In this document: one piece after another, positions 1-7,950 of the stretch | Position numbering within the stretch: position 1 is the first letter of the stretch | Layout: every line of letters starts with the position of its first letter | Assembly: GCF_009848505.1 (NCBI RefSeq) | Contig: NZ_WWDL01000037.1 | Span: forward strand, 1 to 50,291 | From: Muricoccus harenae | GTDB taxonomy: Bacteria; Pseudomonadota; Alphaproteobacteria; Acetobacterales; Acetobacteraceae | DNA: 50,291 bases | Direction: 5' to 3' | Notes under the pieces: model-generated | Told to the model about the DNA's origin: nothing | What the model saw: only the letters and a program-made list of their open reading frames with translations | Databases searched by the model: none | Made by a program: the position numbers and the translations under genes

Positions 1-349
1 TGGTGGAGCAGGGCCGTGACCTTGCGGTAGCCATAGCGCCCATACTCGCGAGCGCCCGTGACGACATCGGCCGTCAGCCCCTCCGCGTCTATGCCCGCGG
101 CGCCTTGCGCCGTATCGAGCAGTGCTGCCCGAGCACCGTGCAGGCGCGGCACTCGGAGCCCCCATCGTCTGCACCACGCGCTCACACAGGCATGCCGGCG
201 CGCGGAGCTCAGAAGCTTCCCCGCGCAGCCTCGGCCAGGATCTGATTGCCCAACGTCAGGTCCGCCACCGCCTGCCCCTGCGGAATCGGGACACCCACCT
301 GTCGCAACTCCTTCACGACCTCCTCCGGCTTGTGCCTCTTGCTTGCCAT
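1..349 (-). pseudogene. IS3-family transposase orfA/orfB remnant
   Basis: The orfA remnant (209-349) starts MASKRHKPEEVVKELRQ, the usual N-terminus of this transposase type. It then jumps from QGQAVAD directly to LTLGNQILAEAARGSF, which in intact proteins lies near the end of orfA. The helix-turn-helix middle has therefore been lost by an in-frame deletion. Downstream, orfB-like residues (LTADVV, AREYGRYGYRKVTALL) appear in another frame after a stop-ridden junction. Loss of the DNA-binding middle and the broken orfB mean it cannot make an active transposase. Confidence 0.7.
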
Positions 350-411
350 CTCCGTCCTCCTCCGCCTCAAACCCATACCTTGAAATGGGCCAATTCAGTG
401 GGGGAGGATCA
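1..411 (-). mobile_element. Decayed IS3-family insertion sequence (partial, left edge)
   Basis: Read on the minus strand this stretch is the 5' end of an IS3-family element (IS407-like type). A 46-codon orfA remnant is followed by orfB-like sequence running off the window start. A plausible terminal inverted repeat begins with TGATCCTCCCC at 411, as IS3 ends begin with TG. The matching other end lies outside the window, so the boundary is inferred. A good Shine-Dalgarno (GGAGG) precedes the orfA ATG at 349. Confidence 0.6.
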
Positions 412-580
412 CCGGATAAGGCTCTGGAAGCGAGCTTGCTAGCTGACGAACAACCAACGGTTGCCGCCATTGAGATAAACACTTGCAAGTCCAACAGAGA
501 GCCGCGGAAGGGCTTTCTTTACGGGGGCGGCTCCTTATGCTCAGAGCTGAAGATCATCGCCCGAGAGGGAGCCATGTGAT

Positions 581-1420
581 ATGGCCGATAACACGGTAAA
601 GCGCCGGTGTATTTTTACAAGTGCTGGTCAGAAGAACAACATCGCCGCTTGGTTGACCGAGCCCGATCGATCATGGGACCTCGTCGTTGCCTATTACGGC
701 GATGATGCAGAAATTGGCCGCAAGCTGGAGACTGTCAGCAGCGTCTACATTCCAAGGAAAGGCAGTAAGTTCCAGAATCTCCATGCGATTAACTTGGGCA
801 ATCCTCATCTCCTCAGTCAGTACGACTATGTCTGGGTTGTTGATGATGACGTCCAAATGACCCCTTCGCAAATTGAGCGAGTTTTCGATATTGCAGAGTC
901 CTGGGACCTATGGGTATGCCAGCCGGCCTTTGATAAGAATGGTAAGTACTCGCATAAAGTAACCGTTCGGCCAAATCAGAAGTTCTCAGGGGATAGTCTG
1001 CTGCGCTTTGTAAATTTTGTCGAGGTCACTTGTCCGCTCTTTCGAAAGGATAAGTTGATCGAGTTCTTGGACTGCTATGATGGCAGTCTTGTTGGGTGGG
1101 GTATTGATTTTTGGATGGCGCATGTTTTGCAAAGTGACCGATACCGAAAATTCGCGATCATAGACGCGGTTGAGGTTCTGAACCCTCATGACAGGACCAA
1201 GAGGGGGCCTCGCGAAATTGACACGCTTCAGGAATGGCACAAGCGTCGCGACCACTGGCAAAGTGTTCGAGCCCGGCTCCAGATACCAGAAATCACGCCT
1301 AGAGGAATCGCTCGGGTGACATATCTATCCGATGCCGAGGTCGCAGAGTCCTCTATGCCTGTCCCGCAGCCAAACCTCGTTCAGAAGATCATACGCCGCC
1401 TTGCGTGTTACGTCGCCTGA
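581..1420 (+). CDS. DUF707 family protein, putative glycosyltransferase-like
   Basis: A 279-aa soluble protein without signal peptide or membrane segment. It resembles the DUF707 family, which has a GT-A-like fold and sits in surface-polysaccharide loci. The acidic metal-binding-type motif VVDDDV is at residues 86-91 and a GWGID motif, expected at the nucleotide-sugar/acceptor site, at 172-176. The activity of the family is largely unproven. The start is supported by AGAGGGAG ending 9 nt before the ATG. It is the only plus-strand cargo gene at this end, convergent with the GT2 gene. Its DNA is clearly more AT-rich than the EPS operon to its right, suggesting a separate acquisition. The family call is moderately sure and the function is inferred. 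Confidence 0.65.
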   Translation: MADNTVKRRCIFTSAGQKNNIAAWLTEPDRSWDLVVAYYGDDAEIGRKLETVSSVYIPRKGSKFQNLHAINLGNPHLLSQYDYVWVVDDDVQMTPSQIERVFDIAESWDLWVCQPAFDKNGKYSHKVTVRPNQKFSGDSLLRFVNFVEVTCPLFRKDKLIEFLDCYDGSLVGWGIDFWMAHVLQSDRYRKFAIIDAVEVLNPHDRTKRGPREIDTLQEWHKRRDHWQSVRARLQIPEITPRGIARVTYLSDAEVAESSMPVPQPNLVQKIIRRLACYVA

Positions 1421-1657
1421 CGCCACAAGAGCGCCACTGCCTCGTCCCGGCTGCGGCGGTTTTGCCTTCTGATCTCAGCAGCCGTTTTGGATTGAGGGGT
1501 TGTTGCAGCTACCGCCGATGTCAGCTGCCCGATCGGCAGGAGAAAGCGAGAGTGAATGTAGCCCAGCAAAATTCCTGCCGAGTCAGGCCCCGAGAATGGA
1601 AATTCTGCAACTAAGTGTTGACGGAAACCCGAGAGTCTTTGCGAATGCAGCGATAAT

Positions 1658-2656
1658 TTAGCCGTTGTGCCGGTGCCGGTTCTTGAAGGGATCGTGGAAT
1701 AGCGCCCACACCTTCTGCGCTATGTTAATCGCGCCTGGCAGAGAACTGAGGCCTCTCATCAGTAGCCAGCGACTATCCACAACTGACGGCGTGATCTGTC
1801 GCGCGCGAAGTAGATCCTGCCTGGCTTCCTGTACCTCATAACGCCGTAGATGGGCACCGGCCCTTGCCACCAAGCCGTACGAAAGCCTTTCGCGCCTTTT
1901 GGTCTCATGCTGAGGCTGCGAAAACGAGTACCTTTCCCAAACGGTTACCACAGCATGCCGATGCGCAAGTGCGTCATTCCCGATCTGGCTTTTATGCACA
2001 CGGTACCTGACCAGGGTCCGATCAAGATGGTAAATCTTCCAGCCAGCGCACAAGAGGTCTAAATACATCGTCACGTCGGCCGCGATAACATCGGGCCACG
2101 GGCGGGCATTATCTGCCAGGGCTGTCCGACGGAACATACTTAAGGACGGCAAAAGCATCATGAAATGAGGGGCGAGGATATGGGAGAGGGGATCCTCCTG
2201 TATCCCATTCCTCATTGGCATCGGACGCCGGCAGAGTTCCCTGTCGTTCTCGTCGATCTCTATTGCGGCGGCCAGCACGTATCCCACCTCAGGATGCCGG
2301 TCCATCACTGCCCTTGTCTCCGCTAGGAACTCAGGCTCCCAAATGTCGTCATCATGGAGGAAGGTGATGTACTCGCCCCGTGCCTCATCGATGGCCCGGC
2401 AATGATTGCGCGCGAAGCCGAGCGCAACAGAATTGGAGTGGTACCGGATGCGCCGGTCCCCGAAGGCATCCACGACCTCTCGCAGGCTACCGCCACTGTC
2501 ATCCATGACAATAACCTCGAAGTCCCGCTCAGTTTGCGCGAGGACGCTTCCCAACGCTGCACGGAACCAAGCGTGGGCCCGCGAAGCGGGCATGCAGACT
2601 GAGATACTAGGAGGACTAACGCTGTGTGAGCTTGCGTCCTCGGAAGTTAGCTGCAT
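1658..2656 (-). CDS. Glycosyltransferase family 2 protein
   Basis: A 332-aa cytoplasmic GT-A fold enzyme. The nucleotide-sugar-binding strand ends in VMDDS (50-54) and the DxD-type metal motif HDDD lies at 101-104, both typical of GT2. There is no transmembrane region, so it probably acts on a lipid-linked repeat unit at the inner face of the membrane. The ATG at 2656 is preceded by GAGAGG at good spacing. It starts 17 bp after the stop of the pyruvyl transferase gene and is probably co-transcribed with it. Sugar donor and linkage cannot be told from sequence. Its base composition is lower in G/C than the main EPS operon. Confidence 0.85.
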   Translation of the reverse strand: MQLTSEDASSHSVSPPSISVCMPASRAHAWFRAALGSVLAQTERDFEVIVMDDSGGSLREVVDAFGDRRIRYHSNSVALGFARNHCRAIDEARGEYITFLHDDDIWEPEFLAETRAVMDRHPEVGYVLAAAIEIDENDRELCRRPMPMRNGIQEDPLSHILAPHFMMLLPSLSMFRRTALADNARPWPDVIAADVTMYLDLLCAGWKIYHLDRTLVRYRVHKSQIGNDALAHRHAVVTVWERYSFSQPQHETKRRERLSYGLVARAGAHLRRYEVQEARQDLLRARQITPSVVDSRWLLMRGLSSLPGAINIAQKVWALFHDPFKNRHRHNG

Positions 2657-2673
2657 TGATTGGCCTCTCTATC

Positions 2674-3729
2674 CTAAAGCACAGATGGCACGACTTTTCG
2701 CCGCCTTCCCTTAAGTCCCTCCCGAAGACCTAGCATTTCTACGGCCCCACCGAGGTTTATTGCGGCGTGAGCATTTCCTACGCAGGTTCCCCAGGTAGAA
2801 ATAAAAGAACTCGTCTTCCCGTAGCTGTTATCCAGAACGCAGTGGGGCAAGCCCAGGAGAAGACTGATAATATGCCCGTGCATCCTGTCGGTTACTAAAG
2901 TCTGCCCAATTTCCAGGAGTTTTCTTCCCCTCCGTAGACGCTCCTCCGCAAGGGCCCGGTAATAACCATGCCTCCAACCAGAAGTTCGCTTGTCGCCTGC
3001 GCTCTTGATAATATGCATCAAGCGAGATGCCGCTTTGCGCTGAAGTAAAAATTGAAACGATTCGCTGCCCCAGTCGAGGCAAACAGAGTCATACTGTTCC
3101 ATAACGGCCCTAATGTCGTATGTGGTCGCGGCCTCCTTGTCTCGCCGCAAGTGCAGAAGCAGATCGACGCGCGGGCGCGGGTTCGACACCAGCTTAAGAT
3201 AAAAAGCCATGTCCGGGCACAAGCCGACAGTACAATCAAAGGATCGCGAGGCAATTTCGAAGCTTTGGTGATCGCGGACTAGAAGCGTGAATGAGCCGTG
3301 GTCACTAATAACTCTGGCAGTCCTATCAAGCTTCTTCTGAGACGAAAAATAGATAGTCTGCGGAAGTTGTATGACGCGCCGCCCCTTGAAGCGTTGCAGA
3401 ACGGCCTCTCGGAACTCGTGATGGAGCGGCCACAGATCACCAAAATTACCGCCACCATTCAGGTAGATGGTGCCACGATCCGCGATCCGGCCTGCAACCT
3501 TCCAGTTACAATCCCAAAGGGTGGAAACGTAATCCGGGGACATTCCTCTCGCTTCGAAGTAGGAGAGCGCCCCCAGATAGATCGCACTATCTCCAACATT
3601 AGGATGATCTGGGAAGTCGAGAAGCGCGAAATTCTCGTTCGGGCGGACGACAGGTGAGAGTGCACATTTAATGCCCTCCTGCATTTCTGCTAGGAGTGCG
3701 GCTTGAGGTGTCCCGGTCCGGCCAGCCAT
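2674..3729 (-). CDS. Polysaccharide pyruvyl transferase family protein
   Basis: 351 aa of the PF04230 family, whose members transfer pyruvate from PEP to form a ketal on sugars of exopolysaccharides. Family hallmarks visible are LDFPDHPNVGDSAI (37-50), LNGGGNFGDLW (90-100), LPQTIYF (122-128) and the C-terminal TDRMHGHIISLLLGLP (280-295) with its conserved RMHG. The reading frame stays open far upstream into antisense of the IS110 transposase, so a much longer open frame exists but is not the gene. The ATG at 3729 (alternative 3753) gives the normal family length, though neither has a clear Shine-Dalgarno. The IS110 lies just upstream and may have removed or replaced the promoter. Confidence 0.85.
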   Translation of the reverse strand: MAGRTGTPQAALLAEMQEGIKCALSPVVRPNENFALLDFPDHPNVGDSAIYLGALSYFEARGMSPDYVSTLWDCNWKVAGRIADRGTIYLNGGGNFGDLWPLHHEFREAVLQRFKGRRVIQLPQTIYFSSQKKLDRTARVISDHGSFTLLVRDHQSFEIASRSFDCTVGLCPDMAFYLKLVSNPRPRVDLLLHLRRDKEAATTYDIRAVMEQYDSVCLDWGSESFQFLLQRKAASRLMHIIKSAGDKRTSGWRHGYYRALAEERLRRGRKLLEIGQTLVTDRMHGHIISLLLGLPHCVLDNSYGKTSSFISTWGTCVGNAHAAINLGGAVEMLGLREGLKGRRRKVVPSVL

Positions 3730-3845
3730 GTGTGCACGGGAACTGCCGTTCATTCGTAACCGGTATGAGGATGGCGGTGCCTGCTTATCCGGCTGGGACA
3801 GCTTCAGTCCTGGCGTATGGTGAGACCATCCGGGACGAGGGGCAC

Positions 3846-3977
3846 CGGGAGCACGTAGTGGGCAGGCCGATGTATACGATGAGCCGAGAGCTCGCATTAG
3901 TAGCTGGCCGCCCCTGCGACCGACCCGGTTGCGCCGAGAGCGCGGATCCGTAGTTGTCGTGTTGCCCACTGCTCCCG
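3846..3977 (+). ncRNA. Candidate IS110 bridge-RNA-like structured region
   Basis: The non-coding DNA before the IS110 transposase has a 15-bp inverted repeat. CGGGAGCA-(CGTA)-GTGGGCA at 3846-3864 pairs with TGCCCACTGCTCCCG at 3963-3977, leaving a 4-nt bulge. The roughly 98 nt enclosed contain further hairpins: GCGACC/GGTTGC with a 5-nt loop and GCGC/GCGC with loop CGAGA. IS110-group elements are known to encode a structured bridge RNA of comparable size in the left non-coding end, in the transposase sense. The fold is seen in the sequence. The role as bridge RNA is inferred, and the target- and donor-binding loops are not assigned. Confidence 0.5.
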
Positions 3978-4002
3978 TCGAACCACTGGAGAGGAGCAGG
4001 AG

Positions 4003-5238
4003 ATGGGACGTGTGATTGGCATGGACATCCACCGCACCTTCGCGGAGGTGGTGTTCTGGGAGGCCGGACGCCTCAGACCGGCGGGACGGGTGGACATGAC
4101 CCGCTCGGGCCTGGAGGGGTTCGGGCGGACCCTGAGCCGGGAGGACGAGGTCGTGGTAGAGGCGACCGGCAACGCCATGGCCGTGGTGCGGGTGCTCAGC
4201 CCCTATGTGGCCCGGGTGGTCGTGGCCAACCCGCTGCAGGTCAAGGCGATCGCGCACGCCCAGGTCAAGACCGACAAGATCGACGCCGGCGTGCTGGCCT
4301 CGCTCCGCGCGGCGGGCTTCCTGCCCGAGGTCTGGGTGCCCGATGCCGGCACCGAGCGGCGGCGCCGGCTGGTGGCGCGGCGCAACCAGGTCGTGCGGCA
4401 CCGGACCCGGGTCAAGAACGAGGTGCACGCCATCCTGCAGGCGCATCTGGTGCCGCCCTGCCCGCATGCCGACCTGTTCGGCCGGCTGGGCCGGAGCTGG
4501 CTTGGCCAGCAGGTGCTGCCGGATGACGAGCGCTCTGCCATCGAGCGGCACCTGCGCGAGCTCGACCGCCTGGGCGAGGACCTGGAGGTGCTGGACCGGA
4601 ACATCGCCCAGGCCGCCATCGACGATCCCGCGGTCAAGCGGCTGCTGACCATCACCGGCGTCAACCTGATCGTGGCAGCCGGGCTGGTGGCGGCGATCGG
4701 CGATGTGCGCCGTTTCCCCAGCTCCGAGAAGCTGGTGAGCTATGTGGGGCTGAACCCACGGGTGCGTCAGTCCGGCCTGGGGCTGGCGCAGCATGGCCGG
4801 ATCAGCAAGCACGGCCGCTCGCACGCCCGCGCCCTGCTGGTCGAGGCAGCCTGGGCCGCGTCCAAGGCACCGGGGCCGCTGCGGGCGTTCTTTCTGCGCG
4901 TCCGGGCCAAGCGGGGGCACCAGGTCGCCGCCGTGGCGGTGGCCAGGAAGCTCGCCGTGCTCTGCTGGTGCCTGCTGACCCGCGACACCGATTACCAGTG
5001 GGCGCGCCCGGCACTGGTGGCCAACAAGGTCCGCGCGATGGAGCTGCAGGCGGGGCAGCCGGCGAGGAAGGGCAATCAGCGCGGGCCGGCCTATGCCTAC
5101 AACGTCAAGGAATTGCGTGACCGGGAGATCGAGGTCGCGCGGCAGGCCGAGCAGGCCTACGCGCAATTCGTCGGGCACTGGCAACCACGCGGCCCGGGAA
5201 AGCGGCGCACGGGTGCCGCCAATGAGGAGCGACGGTGA
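4003..5238 (+). CDS. IS110 family transposase (DEDD recombinase)
   Basis: 411 aa with both family domains. The N-terminal RuvC-like DEDD domain shows D8 in GMDIH, E53 in VVVEATGN and the KTDKIDA block at 89-95. A coiled-coil-like middle follows (about 170-205). The C-terminal Tnp_2 domain includes LLTITGVN (214-221), LVSYVGLNPRV (244-254) and RQSG with the likely catalytic serine at 257. The length is full and no frameshift is seen, so the element may be active. A purine-rich run (GGAGAGGAGCAGGAG) lies directly before the ATG. Codon use is very G/C-rich, in contrast to the neighbouring pyruvyl transferase gene, consistent with recent insertion. Confidence 0.95.
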   Translation: MGRVIGMDIHRTFAEVVFWEAGRLRPAGRVDMTRSGLEGFGRTLSREDEVVVEATGNAMAVVRVLSPYVARVVVANPLQVKAIAHAQVKTDKIDAGVLASLRAAGFLPEVWVPDAGTERRRRLVARRNQVVRHRTRVKNEVHAILQAHLVPPCPHADLFGRLGRSWLGQQVLPDDERSAIERHLRELDRLGEDLEVLDRNIAQAAIDDPAVKRLLTITGVNLIVAAGLVAAIGDVRRFPSSEKLVSYVGLNPRVRQSGLGLAQHGRISKHGRSHARALLVEAAWAASKAPGPLRAFFLRVRAKRGHQVAAVAVARKLAVLCWCLLTRDTDYQWARPALVANKVRAMELQAGQPARKGNQRGPAYAYNVKELRDREIEVARQAEQAYAQFVGHWQPRGPGKRRTGAANEERR

Positions 5239-5248
5239 AGGCTGCGCG

Positions 5249-5279
5249 GCCGGGCTCACATCCTCGGGCCCGGCTCTTT
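5249..5279 (+). terminator. Possible rho-independent terminator after IS110 transposase
   Basis: GCCGGGC (5249-5255) and GCCCGGC (5268-5274) form a 7-bp G/C stem with a 12-nt loop, followed by TCTTT. It starts about 10 nt after the transposase stop. The T-run is short, so termination would be weak. The hairpin could instead belong to the right end of the element. Confidence 0.4.
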
Positions 5280-5540
5280 GCCACGCGGTCACCCGTGCCG
5301 GGCCAGGATAGCAGATCACGACGGAAAAGCTTGTCGATCTCATCCGTCGTCTCCTGTGCCCAAAATGCCTTTCCTGCCTCCATTCCATTTCGCAGTGAGG
5401 AGACGGAGCAGGCCGAAGGCGCCGATTTGAACCGACGTGGAGGGGGACGCTCCAGTACGAGCGAAAGAGCCTTTGGCGTTCTGACCCGACCAAGGTGGCT
5501 CCCACTGAATTCGGCGAGGTCAGAGGCATCCGCGCCGCCA

Positions 5541-6842
5541 CTATGTGGTCACCCGGAGAAGGTAGATGCGCCCGGACACGACAAGTTCGACTCTGCGATC
5601 AGAGCACGGGATTTCCTCGAAGGTGGTACTCTCGCTGGGGTGATTACCGGAGACCTGTCGCACTGAATCACCGAAGGTGAGTGACACGGTTTGCCCTGGC
5701 AGATCCACATCAGAGTAAGTCCTAATGTCCCAAACCGAGCGGGCAAGCCACAGGGCAAGAAACCATGTCCCGTCCCGCTTCTTCAACAGGCAAGACATCA
5801 CGCCACTGGTGGCGCCTGCTAGCGTGAAGGAAAGGCGGCCCGGCACAAACGGCGGACCAGGATCAGAGAGGATCGAGATGAGATTCCGCATCGTCACGTA
5901 GGACGGCTTGCGACTTCCATCATTCCGCACCCATCCGAAGTTGGCCTCGACATCGTCGGGATTGGCGCGCTGATCGTACAGCTCATAGTGGAAGCTGCGA
6001 GCCACGCCGAGATTCAGGTAGTGAAGAAAGAGGCGGGGCTCATATGCCGCAGCCGCAGCTTCGCTGCAGCCATGATGGCCGGCAGCGGCCTTCGCCTTTG
6101 CCGAAACAGCGTTGTTGTATCCCGCCTCGGTCGCAACAAAGGGCTTGCCGCTTCCCGCGACCGCCAGGGCCAGCTTGTCACGGCCGTGCTCGACACTTCC
6201 GTAGCCGTTCGCGCCCCAGCCCGACGTCTCCGGGATCCGGCCGCCGGGATAGGGATGGCAATTGCCGTAGTCAGCGTAAGGCGCCTGCCCGGCGTATTCC
6301 CGAGCTGCCCCGGCATTGATCAGGGCCGAAGCCGCGACGGGGATGCCGAGCGAACTTCCGACCGCATGGAGATCTCGTTGATGGGCCACCGCTAGAGCCG
6401 GCGATGCCCCGACTTTGCGGACCCAGGCTCCATCCGGCTCGTTAACACCTTCCAACATGGCGATGCCGCGCAGGCCGACGCGTTTAAGCACGGGGCCGAG
6501 TTGAAGAGCGGGGGTAAGCAGCGGATCCGTGATCAGCGTCAGGCGGAAGCCTTCACTTGCGAGCGCCGCATGACGCTCGGCGACCTCAACGGGACCCGCT
6601 ATGCCATCGCGCAGATGGCGGACGCCGAGTTCGCGGAGCGCCGGCAAGATCACCTTCCGCCATCGGTCGCCAGACACGTAGGAGCTTCGTGGCCAGGCAT
6701 GAATGTTGATTCCGATGCTCTCTACCAGGGCGTCGGCCTGGTGCGCGCGGATCCCGGGCGCTTGCGCAGCAGCAACCATCGGTGCCGCAAGCAGGGATGA
6801 GACGATCTGCCGCCGTGTTGCAGCCCGTTCAGTGCCTAGCAT
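5541..6842 (-). CDS. Glycoside hydrolase-like protein with Tat signal
   Basis: 433 aa from the ATG at 6842, chosen because it puts a twin-arginine signal (TRRQIVSSLLAAPMVAAAQA, residues 9-28) at the N-terminus and overlaps the acyltransferase stop by only 14 bp. The remainder resembles a clan GH-A (beta/alpha)8 barrel: GVNEPDG (132-138) would carry the acid/base Glu and ATEAGYN (237-243) the nucleophile Glu. Such hydrolases occur in EPS operons, where they trim or depolymerise the polymer in the periplasm. Family and substrate are not identifiable by eye. It is the last gene of the main operon before the IS110. Confidence 0.7.
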   Translation of the reverse strand: MLGTERAATRRQIVSSLLAAPMVAAAQAPGIRAHQADALVESIGINIHAWPRSSYVSGDRWRKVILPALRELGVRHLRDGIAGPVEVAERHAALASEGFRLTLITDPLLTPALQLGPVLKRVGLRGIAMLEGVNEPDGAWVRKVGASPALAVAHQRDLHAVGSSLGIPVAASALINAGAAREYAGQAPYADYGNCHPYPGGRIPETSGWGANGYGSVEHGRDKLALAVAGSGKPFVATEAGYNNAVSAKAKAAAGHHGCSEAAAAAYEPRLFLHYLNLGVARSFHYELYDQRANPDDVEANFGWVRNDGSRKPSYVTMRNLISILSDPGPPFVPGRLSFTLAGATSGVMSCLLKKRDGTWFLALWLARSVWDIRTYSDVDLPGQTVSLTFGDSVRQVSGNHPSESTTFEEIPCSDRRVELVVSGRIYLLRVTT

Positions 6843-7950
6843 AGGCAGCAGCTCCCCGGACCGTTCCGCGCCGAGCCAGGCTCCTGCCAAGAGCGACGCA
6901 AGGCTTCTCGACCGCTATGTAGGAAACATGGCTGACGCAGACCACGAGCATCATCATCATCCCCACTGAGAACCAGTGGATGAGCGGCGAACTGTCCGCG
7001 GTAGGCATCAGGCCGAGCCGCTCGACGCCCAGATGAATGGGCGTGTGGAGAAGGTAGACTGAGTAGCTGATGGTACCGAGATGAACGAGAACACGGCCTC
7101 GGAGCCGGAGCCTTGTCGTGAACAGCAGGAAGGTCACGAGGCCGACGATGTACGACAGCAGATACCTGTACCAGGTCTCCTTGAAGCCGAGGTCGAGCGA
7201 GTAGGCGAGCACGCAGACCGGCGGAAGGAGCAGAAGCATGGTGAGTGCCGCGTAGGCCGAGAAGCGGCGTGCGACTGGGTCGGCTTCTAACACCGCTCCC
7301 CGCCAGAGGCAGCCTAGAAACATAACCGAAATCGCCAGCGGAAGTGCGACCGGCAATTTGAGAGCGAGGCTATAGCGCATGCCCGCCAGACACAACGCCA
7401 GCGCCATCGAACTGACGAGGGCAACGAACTGGGCTCGCCGAGAGCTTAGAATGCCGGCGATGAAGAGCCCCAGACAAACCGTGTAGAACACAAGCTCGAT
7501 CTGGAGAGTCCAAGCCACCCCGTTGATGTCCCGTGCGCCAAGGAAGCCTTGAACCATCGAGGCATTGAACAGGATGGGGTAAAGGCCAGGCCGATCCTCC
7601 GCCTCCATGAAGGCAAGACAGAGCAGGATGCTAATCCAGTACGCTGGATAGAGCCGGAAGAAGCGGCCGATCACGAACTGCCGAACGGGCGACGCAGTGT
7701 CGCTGCGGATACTCGCCGGGATGATGAACCCGCTGATAGCGAAGAAGAGCACGACGCCAATCTTGCCGACGTCCAATACCTCCGTCAGTGCGAAAACGAC
7801 CGCATCGCCAAACGTTCCATGACTCCCCCTGCCGGCGAGCACGTAGTGAAACCATACGACCGAAAGCGCAGCTACACCGCGAAGTGTGTCGAGGTAGTCT
7901 AGCCTCGGCGCACCCGAAGCCGGAGGCGTGGCGAGGCGACTGAGCGTCAT
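6829..7950 (-). CDS. Acyltransferase family 3 membrane protein
   Basis: 373 aa, polytopic inner-membrane protein of the Acyl_transf_3 (OafA/ExoZ-like) family that O-acylates sugars of surface polysaccharides. The family N-terminus is clear: LDTLRGVAALSVVWFHYV (20-37) with the conserved Arg and the catalytic-type His35, then GVVLFFAISGFI in the next helix. About ten hydrophobic helices follow. Its ATG overlaps the stop of the preceding GT4 gene (ATGA at 7947-7950), indicating translational coupling. It probably adds acetyl or a similar group to the EPS repeat unit. Confidence 0.85.
   Translation of the reverse strand: MTLSRLATPPASGAPRLDYLDTLRGVAALSVVWFHYVLAGRGSHGTFGDAVVFALTEVLDVGKIGVVLFFAISGFIIPASIRSDTASPVRQFVIGRFFRLYPAYWISILLCLAFMEAEDRPGLYPILFNASMVQGFLGARDINGVAWTLQIELVFYTVCLGLFIAGILSSRRAQFVALVSSMALALCLAGMRYSLALKLPVALPLAISVMFLGCLWRGAVLEADPVARRFSAYAALTMLLLLPPVCVLAYSLDLGFKETWYRYLLSYIVGLVTFLLFTTRLRLRGRVLVHLGTISYSVYLLHTPIHLGVERLGLMPTADSSPLIHWFSVGMMMMLVVCVSHVSYIAVEKPCVALGRSLARRGTVRGAAAYARH

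Larger units (their letters stand above)
3800..5280 (+). mobile_element. IS110-family insertion sequence (approximate limits)
   Basis: Defined by the DEDD transposase at 4003-5238 plus flanking non-coding DNA. The ends are approximate: IS110 elements lack terminal inverted repeats and make no long target duplication, and none was found here. The long leader (3754-4002) holds a structured RNA candidate, consistent with the IS110 group rather than the IS1111 group. It lies between the EPS operon and the pyruvyl transferase/GT2 pair, in the opposite orientation to both. About 260 nt of DNA from 5280 to the next stop at 5541 hold nothing recognisable. Confidence 0.7.

Noticed and set aside
2674-5541. 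Single 955-codon minus-strand open frame
   Set aside because: Only the last 351 codons resemble a protein family. The rest is antisense to the IS110 transposase and low-complexity Arg/Pro/Gly text produced by high G/C.
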